From Buttiauxella ferragutiae (GTDB lineage Bacteria > Pseudomonadota > Gammaproteobacteria > Enterobacterales > Enterobacteriaceae), in the NCBI RefSeq assembly GCF_001654915.1, contig NZ_LXEQ01000047.1: a stretch of 64,000 nucleotides of DNA, one strand, 5' to 3'. The translations under genes and the position numbers were made by a program. Below the pieces are notes generated by a model. That model was given only the letters and a program-made list of their open reading frames with translations. It searched no databases and had not been told where the DNA came from. This document shows, in pieces, positions 52,203 through 60,811 of the stretch (its first letter is position 1; each line of letters opens with the position of its first letter).

Positions 52203-52759
52203 TCAATATCAATAAGTTGTCGGTGCTGTTCGGGCTGGGTTTTATATTTTCGACGCCAATCCTGGCTGAAACGCCTATGGAATTCAAAGGGGTATTGTGG
52301 GAATCCCCGTGTGAACTAGCGCCAGAAAGCCAGGGGCAAACCGTGCTATTTGGCGACCGGCCGCTCAAGGATTTTCAATATCCACCAGGACGCAGCCCGG
52401 AGGAGAATTTTTCCATTCAGCTGAATAACTGCACCACTACCACGCTCTATAGCGTGGTCAAACTGACGTTTGATGGCGTCCGGGAAACCAACATGGGAAG
52501 CCAGTCAGATTACTGGTTACGCATGGGAACCGGGCCGAATGTCGGAAAACTGGCGGTGGGAATACTGGACGTTGACGGGACTTCACCACTGAAGCTCGGT
52601 GAGCCGCATAACCAGGGGGCGGGTACTCAGTTAGACAGCAGCACCATCGTGCTGAACTTTAAAGCGGTGGTACAAGCCACACCGGACGCTCTGGCTGACC
52701 AGAGTGTCGTCGCTGGCGATTACAGTGCGCAGGCCAATTTTGTGCTGAATTATGAGTGA
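52199..52759 (+). CDS. Minor fimbrial subunit 2
   Basis: The 186-residue pilin has a signal peptide (about 1-22, STPILAETP), Cys in ESPCELAPES and LNNCTTTT, and ends NFVLNYE with the conserved aromatic. It overlaps both neighbours, so it is translated in a coupled series. It is probably a tip fibrillum or adaptor part, like MrpF. Confidence 0.83.
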   Translation: MININKLSVLFGLGFIFSTPILAETPMEFKGVLWESPCELAPESQGQTVLFGDRPLKDFQYPPGRSPEENFSIQLNNCTTTTLYSVVKLTFDGVRETNMGSQSDYWLRMGTGPNVGKLAVGILDVDGTSPLKLGEPHNQGAGTQLDSSTIVLNFKAVVQATPDALADQSVVAGDYSAQANFVLNYE

Positions 52760-52769
52760 GGTGATGGTG

Positions 52770-53318
52770 ATGAAAACCAGGCAAATCGCATCCGCGCTGC
52801 TGTTGGCAGGAATACTATTCAGCGCAACGACGGCAAGAGCAAACATTAATATCACCATCACCAGCGAAATCTACATCCCGCCTTGCGTGGTTAACGGCGA
52901 CACTCTGATTACCGTGGATTTTGGCGATATGGACGCCCAAAAGGTGGATGGCCAGGCCTACGCCAAATCCATCACCGTGCCCGTCAGCTGTACCTATTAC
53001 AGCGGAGCCGCGTATGTCAGGGTAACCGGTTCGCAGCTAACCGGCGCGCCCACTAATGTGCTGAAAACGGATGCTACCGGAGGCAATGCCGACATCCTCG
53101 GCGTGGCATTGTACCAGGGGAACGGAGTGAACAGCAGTTTCCCTTTAACACTGGGTGGTGGCAGTAACGGCTATGGTTATCCACTCACCCAAGGCTGGAC
53201 GGGCAATGGCACCGCCAGCAGCCAATTCACTCTGACCGCGGTGCCGTACAAGCAAGGAGGCAGTCTGGAAGCGGGTGCCTTCAGTGCCACGGCGACGATG
53301 AGCATCAGTTATCTGTAG
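52770..53318 (+). CDS. Minor fimbrial subunit 3 (likely tip adaptor)
   Basis: From ATG 52770 (MKTRQIASALLLAGILFSAT, after GAGGTG) the protein has 182 residues with a signal peptide ending TTARANI. Cys in IPPCVVNGD and VSCTYYS mark the pilin fold; it ends TMSISYL. The domain resembles PapF/MrpG-type tip adaptors that link adhesin to fibrillum. In-frame ATG codons at 52752 and 52764 are less well spaced from the ribosome site. The first adhesin follows by 11 bp. Confidence 0.83.
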   Translation: MKTRQIASALLLAGILFSATTARANINITITSEIYIPPCVVNGDTLITVDFGDMDAQKVDGQAYAKSITVPVSCTYYSGAAYVRVTGSQLTGAPTNVLKTDATGGNADILGVALYQGNGVNSSFPLTLGGGSNGYGYPLTQGWTGNGTASSQFTLTAVPYKQGGSLEAGAFSATATMSISYL

Positions 53319-53329
53319 GAGAAAAGCCC

Positions 53330-54490
53330 GTGAAAAATGTAAGCAGCAGGGGGCGATCGTTAGTCAGTTTTCGACTAATTCTTTGGCGCATCGTCGTCTT
53401 GATTATCGGTATCACTGGTACTGCTCAAGCTATTGCCGAAGAGTGCGACATGATTGGCGTGAGAGGGATGTGGTGGAAAGGAACGTCCACTTATGGCGTA
53501 AACGTTAACATTCAAAGCCAGGAATGGCTGGGCAACGCATCCGGTCAGGGGCGATACCGTGTGAGTCTAAATATCACCATGGATCAGGGTGTTAAATATT
53601 ACATGTCATCGCCAAATAACAGCAATTGGAGTTCGAATATCCTACCGGCGGATGGAATCGTCCCTTTTGAACAGACAAACTGTATGGAAGGATATAGCAC
53701 TTTCGCACGCGCCCAGGATCTTAGCGTGGGTGGTGGAGTATTGAAAATTTACCTGGCAGATGTTGGGGCGGAGAGTGGATCACAAGAAATGAGGCTCATT
53801 TCTGAGAACGATCCCGGCGCCGTAAGAACCATCGAAACAATACACCTGTATAAAGGTGATTATATGGTTGGGATTGCAAACAATGGAGATTTTCAAACCA
53901 CAAAATCCATTGATGTATTAGTTGATGCGTTAAATATTCAGCCGGGAAATTACTCCGTGAGCATTCCAATAAATCTTGCCGGGACAAGTACCTGGTTTAT
54001 GTCAGGTGCCAATAATTGGTGGACATCAAACCCAGCAGGAACACCTGATTACAAAGAAAGTGTTTATTTACCACTCGATATTCGTATTGACGACACCGGC
54101 GAACCTGGCAACCCAGATGTTATTTGTTCTTTGTCCACAACAGATATCACTTTGTCCCACGGGAATATTTTATACAACAATGCGCAAGGTAACATCAAAC
54201 AGGAGTCATTTTCTATTACCTGTGATGGTGAAACCACTGCAGATATTATGCTTCAGGGCAACAATAACACTCAGGACTCCTATACAGAGGTCAACATGGG
54301 ACCTGGTCCAGGTTTAATCAGTCAACTGTCTGTGTCGTTAGATCAAACAACCTGGTCCAGGACATTGGCGGGTACGGTATTAATAAATGGCGCCTCCACT
54401 TTTTATTTGCAATCTAATTTACAGGCCGGTTCTGATCTCCTCCCTGGTTCCTATACGGGTTCAGCTGTAGCTATTGTAAATATCATTTAG
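53330..54490 (+). CDS. Fimbrial tip adhesin-like protein, copy 1
   Basis: The 386-residue protein starts at GTG 53330 behind AGGAGA. A long signal region (to about residue 40, TAQAIAEEC) precedes an N-terminal domain (GMWWKGTS, EWLGNASGQGRYRVSLNI, DQGVKYY). A linker region with LAGTSTWFMSGANNWWT is followed by a C-terminal pilin domain with Cys in VICSLSTTD and ITCDGETT, ending VAIVNII. Two-domain layout, length and last place in the operon fit a tip adhesin such as PapG, FimH or MrpH. The receptor is unknown. Confidence 0.8.
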   Translation: MKNVSSRGRSLVSFRLILWRIVVLIIGITGTAQAIAEECDMIGVRGMWWKGTSTYGVNVNIQSQEWLGNASGQGRYRVSLNITMDQGVKYYMSSPNNSNWSSNILPADGIVPFEQTNCMEGYSTFARAQDLSVGGGVLKIYLADVGAESGSQEMRLISENDPGAVRTIETIHLYKGDYMVGIANNGDFQTTKSIDVLVDALNIQPGNYSVSIPINLAGTSTWFMSGANNWWTSNPAGTPDYKESVYLPLDIRIDDTGEPGNPDVICSLSTTDITLSHGNILYNNAQGNIKQESFSITCDGETTADIMLQGNNNTQDSYTEVNMGPGPGLISQLSVSLDQTTWSRTLAGTVLINGASTFYLQSNLQAGSDLLPGSYTGSAVAIVNII

Positions 54491-54571
54491 TTATTTTCAT
54501 CTATTCACTTAACAGTCTGTTGTTTGCCAGAATCGCGCATTCACGGAGTTTGTATTTCAGGAGATAAAAGC

Positions 54572-55732
54572 GTGATCATCGCAGGTAGAAAATCGTCCTC
54601 CAGCCCCTATAAATGTATGAAGTTATGGCGTTTAATGCTCCTCATTATTGGAATGGGCAGTGCGGTTCAAGCGACAGCGGGCGAATGCAATCTGGTTGAT
54701 GCGACAGGCACCTGGTGGAAGGGAACCTCTGATGATTTTGGGGTGTATGTGAATATAGAAAGACAAGAATGGATGGGTAACACAGCCGGCCAGGGAAAAT
54801 ATCGGGTAACATTAAATATTAGTATGGACCAAGGTGCTAAATATTATGATAACTCGCTGAATAATTTTAACTGGGCACCAAATAGTCTTCCGCCCGGTGT
54901 CCTTCCCGATTATCAATCAAATTGTATGGAAGGGCATATTGTTGAAGGGCGTACACAGGATGTGAGCGTCGGTGGTGGGACCCTGAAAACCTATTTATCT
55001 CCGGAAGGCGGCGGCAGCGGAACACAAGAGATGAGGATTGTGAATGAAACCGATCCCGGTGCAGTGAGAATCATTGAAACCATACGCTCTTATCAGGGTT
55101 CATATATGATTGGGGTGACGAGTAATGGTAATTTTCAAATAACCAAAACAATTGATGTGTTAATTGATGCACTGAATATCCAGACGGGTAATTACACCGT
55201 TAGCATTCCAATACTACTCGCGGGCACAAGTACCTGGTTTATGTCGGGTGCCAATAATTGGTGGACGACAAACCCAGCAGGAACACCTGAGTACAAACAA
55301 ACGATTTATTTACCGCTCGATATCCGCATTGACGATACCGGCGAACCTGGTAACCCAGATGTTATTTGTTCTTTATCATCAACAGATATTACCTTGTCAC
55401 ATGGCAATGTTTTATATAACAACGCACACAGAAATATAAAACAAGAGTCATTTGCTATCACCTGTGATGGTGAAACCACCGTGGATATTACTCTCCAGGG
55501 TATGGATAACACTCATGATCCCTATACGGTGGTTAATATGGGGCCAGGTCCGGGTTTAAGCAGTTATCTGTCTGTATCGTTAAATCAAACCGATTGGGCA
55601 AGAACATTAACCGGGGCTGCATTAGTCAATGGGGCAACCACTTTTTATTTACAATCTGAGTTACAAGCCGGTTCTGATTTACTACCCGGTTCCTATACCG
55701 GTTCTGCGGTGGCAATCGTCAATATCTTGTAA
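54572..55732 (+). CDS. Fimbrial tip adhesin-like protein, copy 2
   Basis: From GTG 54572, eight bases after AGGAG, the protein has 386 residues, the same as copy 1, which supports this start over a TTG at 54524. It repeats the plan of copy 1: GTWWKGTS, QEWMGNTAGQGKYRVTLNIS, DQGAKYY, GTSTWFMSGANNWWT, and a near-identical C-terminal pilin domain (RIDDTGEPGNPDVICSLSST onward). By eye the C-terminal half is clearly more alike than the N-terminal half. It ends the fimbrial operon. No obvious strong terminator follows. Confidence 0.8.
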   Translation: MIIAGRKSSSSPYKCMKLWRLMLLIIGMGSAVQATAGECNLVDATGTWWKGTSDDFGVYVNIERQEWMGNTAGQGKYRVTLNISMDQGAKYYDNSLNNFNWAPNSLPPGVLPDYQSNCMEGHIVEGRTQDVSVGGGTLKTYLSPEGGGSGTQEMRIVNETDPGAVRIIETIRSYQGSYMIGVTSNGNFQITKTIDVLIDALNIQTGNYTVSIPILLAGTSTWFMSGANNWWTTNPAGTPEYKQTIYLPLDIRIDDTGEPGNPDVICSLSSTDITLSHGNVLYNNAHRNIKQESFAITCDGETTVDITLQGMDNTHDPYTVVNMGPGPGLSSYLSVSLNQTDWARTLTGAALVNGATTFYLQSELQAGSDLLPGSYTGSAVAIVNIL

Positions 55733-55929
55733 TCAGGCCAGGCCAGATGTGGACGCGGTCGGCGAATCGAAACTCGCTCAGGCCGCCCACAGAAAATGTT
55801 GCTGGCAGTGCGCTTAAACCAGTTCTGTTCATTCTGGAACCGAACTGGGGCTTCTTGTACCGTTACCTTCCTGCTTTTTCATTTTAATTTGCGTTACCTC
55901 ACAATTATTAACCTTCAGCTTTCCTCGCG

Positions 55930-55981
55930 TTGACAGAAAAATAAAGCGGGAGTAGTCTCGCTTCTCGTGGTACCGCTCCCA
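55930..55981 (+). promoter_or_regulatory. Promoter and LacI-family-like operator before ycjM
   Basis: TTGACA (55930-55935), a 17-bp spacer and TAGTCT (55953-55958) form a plausible sigma70 promoter. A dyad AGCGGGAGTAGTCTCGCT (55945-55962, seven of nine pairs) covers the -10. Just after it, TGGTACCGCTCCCA (55968-55981) has the shape of a LacI-family operator with a strong right half (CGCTCCCA). The E. coli ycj operon is controlled by the LacI-type repressor YcjW, so this is its likely site; the exact motif is inferred. Confidence 0.6.
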
Positions 55982-55994
55982 TGAGAAAATCAAA

Positions 55995-57680
55995 ATGAAA
56001 AAAATTATAGAATTACTATCCGCTATTTATGATGACCCGTTAGATGAATCAGTCATTAATACTTTTATTTCCAGGGTAAAGAAGGCCAAAGATACGAATC
56101 TGAAAACCCGCAAGCAGGGGTGGGATGAGCGTGATGTGGTGCTTATCACCTATGCCGATCAGTTTCATCAACAAAATGAAAAAACCTTAAAAACGCTGAA
56201 TGATTTTTATCATCGCTGGCTAGCCAATAGTTTCTCCCACGTCCACTTACTGCCTTTTTACCCATGGTCATCTGATGATGGGTTTTCGGTTATTGATTAT
56301 CATCAGGTTGATGCAGTATGTGGTGACTGGCAGGACGTCGCACAATTAAATAAATCAACCAGTCTGATGTTCGATTTTGTCTGCAACCATATATCGGCAA
56401 AAAGCCACTGGTTCACAGAATATCTTGCGGGAAATCCTGAATATCAGAATTTCTTTATTTCTGTTGAACCGCGGACAGATTTATCCAAGGTTACTCGTCC
56501 GCGCGCGCTGCCATTACTCTCACCATTTACCCTGGCTGATGGCTCGCAGCAACATATCTGGACCACTTTTAGCGATGACCAAATCGACCTCAACTTTGCC
56601 AATCCACTGGTGCTGTTGGCCATGGTCGATGTCCTGCTGCGCTATTTGCAAGAGGGAGCCGATTATATCCGTCTGGACGCGGTGGGCTATATGTGGAAAA
56701 CCATTGGCACGAGCTGTATTCACCTGGAAAAAACCCACCAGTTGGTGAAGTTGTTCCGTGCGGTTGTGGACACCGTAGCACCTGGTACCGTATTGATTAC
56801 CGAGACAAATGTCCCGCACAAAGACAATATTTCCTATCTGGGTAACGGCCATGATGAAGCCCAGATGGTGTATCAATTCCCTTTGCCGCCGCTGGTGTTA
56901 CACGCGATCCATACCGGTTCTGCGCAGGTGTTAAGCCAGTGGGCAAACTCTTTATCTGATGCCACAAATGGCAATACGACATGGTTTAATTTCCTCGCCT
57001 CCCACGACGGCATTGGGCTCAATCCGTTGCGCGGAATATTACCGGAAGAAGATATTTTACAGCTGGTGAATCAGCTTCAGGATGAAGGTGCACGAGTCAA
57101 CTGGAAAAATAATCCTGATGGTACGCGCAGCCCCTATGAAATAAACGTCACGTATATGGATGCGCTAAACCGTCGGGATAGCAGTGATGAGGAACGTCTG
57201 GCCAGATTTATCCTGGCTCATGCCATATTGCTTGCATTTCCGGGTGTCCCTGCCATTTACGTGCAAAGTATTCTGGGTTCACGTAATGATGAAGCCGGAG
57301 TCGAGCGCCTGGGTTATAACCGCGCTATCAACCGTCAGAAATATGAACGGCATGAAATTGAAAGCCAGCTGCTGGATGAAAATAGTTTACGCCAGCAAGT
57401 GTATAAAAAATTATCTCATCTGATCAATGTTCGTAAAAATCACCGGGCATTCCATCCTGACAGCAGTTTTATTACGCAATGCATTAATGGCAGTTTGTTA
57501 GAAATAAAACGAACCTCGAAAGAGGGAAATCATGTTACGGCATTATTCAATCTGAGCCATCATCGCCAACAGATTACTCTGCCAGGTAATAATGTTCAGG
57601 ATTTAATTTCCGGTATAAAAATTAACGGAAAGCAATCTTACGAAATACAACCTTATCAGGTGTTGTGGCTTAGCTATTAA
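55995..57680 (+). CDS. ycjM: Glucosylglycerate phosphorylase (YcjM, GH13)
   Basis: The 561-residue GH13 sucrose-phosphorylase-type enzyme matches E. coli YcjM/GgaP (559 aa), which phosphorolyses 2-O-glucosyl-D-glycerate to glucose 1-phosphate and glycerate. The nucleophile aspartate is in DYIRLDAVGYMWK, the acid/base glutamate in TVLITETNVPHKDN, and a third carboxylate lies in FLASHDGIGL. ATG 55995 opens the ycj operon, and ycjN follows 15 bp after the stop. Confidence 0.93.
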   Translation: MKKIIELLSAIYDDPLDESVINTFISRVKKAKDTNLKTRKQGWDERDVVLITYADQFHQQNEKTLKTLNDFYHRWLANSFSHVHLLPFYPWSSDDGFSVIDYHQVDAVCGDWQDVAQLNKSTSLMFDFVCNHISAKSHWFTEYLAGNPEYQNFFISVEPRTDLSKVTRPRALPLLSPFTLADGSQQHIWTTFSDDQIDLNFANPLVLLAMVDVLLRYLQEGADYIRLDAVGYMWKTIGTSCIHLEKTHQLVKLFRAVVDTVAPGTVLITETNVPHKDNISYLGNGHDEAQMVYQFPLPPLVLHAIHTGSAQVLSQWANSLSDATNGNTTWFNFLASHDGIGLNPLRGILPEEDILQLVNQLQDEGARVNWKNNPDGTRSPYEINVTYMDALNRRDSSDEERLARFILAHAILLAFPGVPAIYVQSILGSRNDEAGVERLGYNRAINRQKYERHEIESQLLDENSLRQQVYKKLSHLINVRKNHRAFHPDSSFITQCINGSLLEIKRTSKEGNHVTALFNLSHHRQQITLPGNNVQDLISGIKINGKQSYEIQPYQVLWLSY

Positions 57681-57695
57681 TATAAAGGAATAACC

Positions 57696-58988
57696 ATGAA
57701 AACGAAAAAAGCAGTGCTGTTAACAGCACTGGTAGCCGCTGCTTTGCTCTCAGGATGTAAGCAAGACGATTCTGAGCAGGTCACTATTGAATTTATGCAT
57801 TCGTCGGTTGAGCAGGAACGCCAGGCGGTCATCACCAAATTGATCGCTCGTTTCAGCGAGGAAAATCCACAAATCATCGTTAAGCAGGTGCCTGTCGAAG
57901 AAGACGCCTATAACACCAAAGTGATCACCCTGGCACGTTCCGGCGCGCTGCCCGAGGTTATCGAGGTCAGTCACGATTACGCCAAAGTGATGGATAAAGA
58001 GCAGCTTATCGATCGTGATGCCATCAAAACCGTGATTTCAGGCGTCGGCGAAAGTAGTTTCTACGATGGCATTTTACGCGTGGTGCGCACCGAAGACGGC
58101 AGTGCTTTTACCGGTGTGCCTATCAGCGCCTGGTTGGGCGGCATCTGGTATCGCAAATCCGCGCTGGCGAAAGCCGGAGTGAACGAACCCACCAACTGGA
58201 CGGAATTGCTCAACGCGGCGCGCGTCATGACCGATAGCGCCCACAAGAAATACGGTATTGCGCTGCCCACGGCTGAAAGCGTGATGACCGAACAAACCTT
58301 CTCGCAATTCGCGCTTTCAAATGGTGCCAACGTCTTTGATGCTGCCGGGAACGTCACCGCTAACTCACCTGAAATGCTGACCTCGCTCAACTATTACCGC
58401 GAGCTGGCGCAGTACACCATGCCAGGTTCCAACGATGTGATGGAAATAAAAGATGCCTTTATGAATGGCACCACCTCGATGGCGGTTTATTCCACCTACA
58501 TCTTGCCAGCATTCTATAAAGACGGTTCACCGCAGGATCTCGGCTTCGTAGTGCCTACGGAAAAATCCCCGGCGGTGTACGGCATGATCACCTCGCTGAC
58601 CATTACCGCCGGGCAAAGTAAGCCAGAAACCGAAGCGGCACAGAAATTTATCTCATTCATGGAGACTGCGCAGAACTCGGCTGATTGGGTGCTGATGTCA
58701 CCGGGTGCGGCATTACCGGTCACTAAAGCCGTCGCACAAACCGACAGCTACAAAAATAACGAGGTAATCAAAGCCTTTGGCACGCTTCCCGCCGAACTGA
58801 TTGCCCAATTCCCGAACGTGCAGGTCTTTGGCTCAGTGGGGGAGAAAAACTTTACCCGCATGGGCGACATCACCGGCTCAGCCATTTTGAGTGAAATGGT
58901 CAACCAGGTCACGGTGGGTAAACAAGCCACCGCTCCGGCACTGGATAACAGCCAGCAGCGCATCGTCGAATTGATGAAACAACACTGA
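57696..58988 (+). CDS. ycjN: ABC sugar transporter, substrate-binding lipoprotein YcjN
   Basis: This 430-residue family-1 binding protein (E. coli length) has a lipoprotein signal (LVAAALLSGCKQ, lipidated Cys near residue 21). The binding fold begins VTIEFMHSSVEQERQAVI. It is the first part of the YcjNOP importer; the cognate ATPase is not adjacent in this window. Its ligand is thought to be an alpha-glucoside such as kojibiose, inferred from the operon. Confidence 0.95.
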   Translation: MKTKKAVLLTALVAAALLSGCKQDDSEQVTIEFMHSSVEQERQAVITKLIARFSEENPQIIVKQVPVEEDAYNTKVITLARSGALPEVIEVSHDYAKVMDKEQLIDRDAIKTVISGVGESSFYDGILRVVRTEDGSAFTGVPISAWLGGIWYRKSALAKAGVNEPTNWTELLNAARVMTDSAHKKYGIALPTAESVMTEQTFSQFALSNGANVFDAAGNVTANSPEMLTSLNYYRELAQYTMPGSNDVMEIKDAFMNGTTSMAVYSTYILPAFYKDGSPQDLGFVVPTEKSPAVYGMITSLTITAGQSKPETEAAQKFISFMETAQNSADWVLMSPGAALPVTKAVAQTDSYKNNEVIKAFGTLPAELIAQFPNVQVFGSVGEKNFTRMGDITGSAILSEMVNQVTVGKQATAPALDNSQQRIVELMKQH

Positions 58989-59018
58989 AACCACACTGAA
59001 ATCACAGGATAAGTCACT

Positions 59019-59891
59019 ATGAAGAAGTGGTTCTCAGGCCGCTCTGATATGCCATTTGCCATGATGCTACTCGCCCCCAGCTTGTTATTGCTGGGGGGAT
59101 TAGTGGCCTGGCCGATGCTATCGAACATCGAAATCAGTTTTTTGCGCTTGCCGCTTAACCCGAACATCAGCTCGCGGTTTATCGGGCTGGAAAATTACCT
59201 CAACATCCTGAGCGATACGGCGTTCTGGCACTCGCTATGGACCACGTTCTGGTACACCGCGCTGGTAGTTCTTGGCAGTACAGGGTTAGGGCTGGGCGTG
59301 GCGCTGTTCTTTAACCGCGAGTTTCGGTTACGTAAAACAGCACGCTCGCTGGTGATCCTTTCTTACGTGACACCGTCAATCTCTTTGGTGTTCGCCTGGA
59401 AATATATGTTTAACAGCGGCTACGGCATCGTGAACTATCTCGGCGTCGACATGCTGCATCTGTTCAACGAAGCGCCGTTGTGGTTCGACAACCCCGGCAG
59501 CAGCTTCTTTTTAGTAGTGCTCTTCGCCATCTGGCGCTACTTCCCATATGCGTTTATCTCATTCCTGGCGATTTTGCAGACCATCGACAAATCGCTGTAC
59601 GAAGCGGCTGAAATGGACGGGGCGAACGGCTGGCAGAAATTCAAAATTGTTACGCTGCCAGCCATTATGCCGGTACTGGCAACGGTGGTGACGCTGCGCA
59701 CCATCTGGATGTTCTACATGTTTGCGGATGTCTGGTTGTTAACCACCAAGGTCAACATTCTCGGCGTCTATCTCTATAAAACGGCCTTTGCCTTTAATGA
59801 CTTAGGAAAAGCAGCCGCCATTTCCGTGGTGCTGTTCGTCATTATCTTCGCCGTCATCTTGCTGACCAGAAAACGGGTGAATCTTAAATGA
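59019..59891 (+). CDS. ycjO: ABC sugar transporter, permease YcjO
   Basis: The 290-residue MalF-type permease has six membrane segments and the EAA loop EAAEMDGANGWQKFKIVTLP. The stop overlaps the ycjP start by four bases. Confidence 0.95.
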   Translation: MKKWFSGRSDMPFAMMLLAPSLLLLGGLVAWPMLSNIEISFLRLPLNPNISSRFIGLENYLNILSDTAFWHSLWTTFWYTALVVLGSTGLGLGVALFFNREFRLRKTARSLVILSYVTPSISLVFAWKYMFNSGYGIVNYLGVDMLHLFNEAPLWFDNPGSSFFLVVLFAIWRYFPYAFISFLAILQTIDKSLYEAAEMDGANGWQKFKIVTLPAIMPVLATVVTLRTIWMFYMFADVWLLTTKVNILGVYLYKTAFAFNDLGKAAAISVVLFVIIFAVILLTRKRVNLK

Positions 59892-60733
59892 CCGCTAATC
59901 ATCGCAAACTGTTAGGGCGCGTGGGCTTTTACTCTGGGCTGGCATTGTTCCTGGCAATCACGCTATTCCCGTTCTTTGTCATGCTGATGACTTCGTTTAA
60001 AAGTCCGAAAGAGGCCATCTCTTTGCATCCAACCATCTTCCCGCAAGAGTGGACGTTGCAGCATTACATCGACATTTTTAACCCAACCATCTTCCCGTTT
60101 TTGACCTACTTCAAAAACAGCCTGGTGGTATCGCTGACTTCCTCTGCCATTGCGGTGTTGATCGGCATCCTGGGCGCATATGCACTTTCCAAATTGCGCT
60201 TTAAAGGGCGGATGACCATCAACGCCAGTTTCTACGCGGTGTATATGTTTTCCGGCATTTTGCTGGTGGTGCCATTGTTCAAAATCATCACCGCACTGGG
60301 GATTTACGATACCGAACTGGCGCTGATCATCACGATGGTGACGCAGACCTTGCCAACTGCGGTCTTTATGCTGAAAAGCTACTTCGACACCATTCCGGAT
60401 GAAATAGAAGAAGCAGCGATGATGGACGGCTTAAACCGCCTGCAAATCATCTTCTACATCACCGTGCCGCTGGCGATTTCCGGGCTGGTTTCGGTATTCG
60501 TCTACTGCTTTATGGTGGCGTGGAACGACTATCTGTTTGCCTCTATTTTCCTCTCCAGCTCGGCAAACTTCACGCTGCCAGTTGGCTTAAGCACGCTGTT
60601 CAGCACCCCGGATTACGTGTGGGGAAGAATGATGGCGGCCTCGCTGGTGACTGCATTGCCAGTGGTAGTGATGTACGCACTTTCCGAACGCTTTATTAAA
60701 AGCGGCCTGACTGCAGGCGGCGTTAAAGGTTAA
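59888..60733 (+). CDS. ycjP: ABC sugar transporter, permease YcjP
   Basis: The 281-residue MalG-type permease has the EAA loop EEAAMMDGLNRLQIIFYITV and six membrane segments. It forms the channel with YcjO. A short dispersed repeat follows before ycjQ. Confidence 0.95.
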   Translation: MTANHRKLLGRVGFYSGLALFLAITLFPFFVMLMTSFKSPKEAISLHPTIFPQEWTLQHYIDIFNPTIFPFLTYFKNSLVVSLTSSAIAVLIGILGAYALSKLRFKGRMTINASFYAVYMFSGILLVVPLFKIITALGIYDTELALIITMVTQTLPTAVFMLKSYFDTIPDEIEEAAMMDGLNRLQIIFYITVPLAISGLVSVFVYCFMVAWNDYLFASIFLSSSANFTLPVGLSTLFSTPDYVWGRMMAASLVTALPVVVMYALSERFIKSGLTAGGVKG

Positions 60734-60755
60734 GCAGGTTCATTTGCACTGTTTT

Positions 60756-60787
60756 GTAGGGTGGATAAGCGCTGCGTCATCCACCAC
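60756..60787. repeat. Dispersed palindromic repeat between ycjP and ycjQ
   Basis: GTAGGGTGGAT and ATCCACC can pair (60760-60766 with 60779-60785) around AAGCGCTGCGTC. The same opening GTAGGGTGGATA occurs at 34941. The pattern GTAGGGTGGATAAGCG...CATCCACC is common between genes in Enterobacteriaceae (recalled, not searched). Confidence 0.65.
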
Positions 60788-60811
60788 AACATTTAATTAC
60801 TGGAGTTAAAA

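Noticed and set aside
54524..54571. TTG start 48 bases upstream for adhesin copy 2
   Set aside because: GTG 54572 has AGGAG at good spacing and gives the same 386-residue length as copy 1.
55746..55790. Terminator after adhesin copy 2
   Set aside because: An imperfect GC-rich stem can be drawn (GTGGACGCGG with CCGCCCAC-type pairing), but there is no T tract and several mismatches, so I did not list it.
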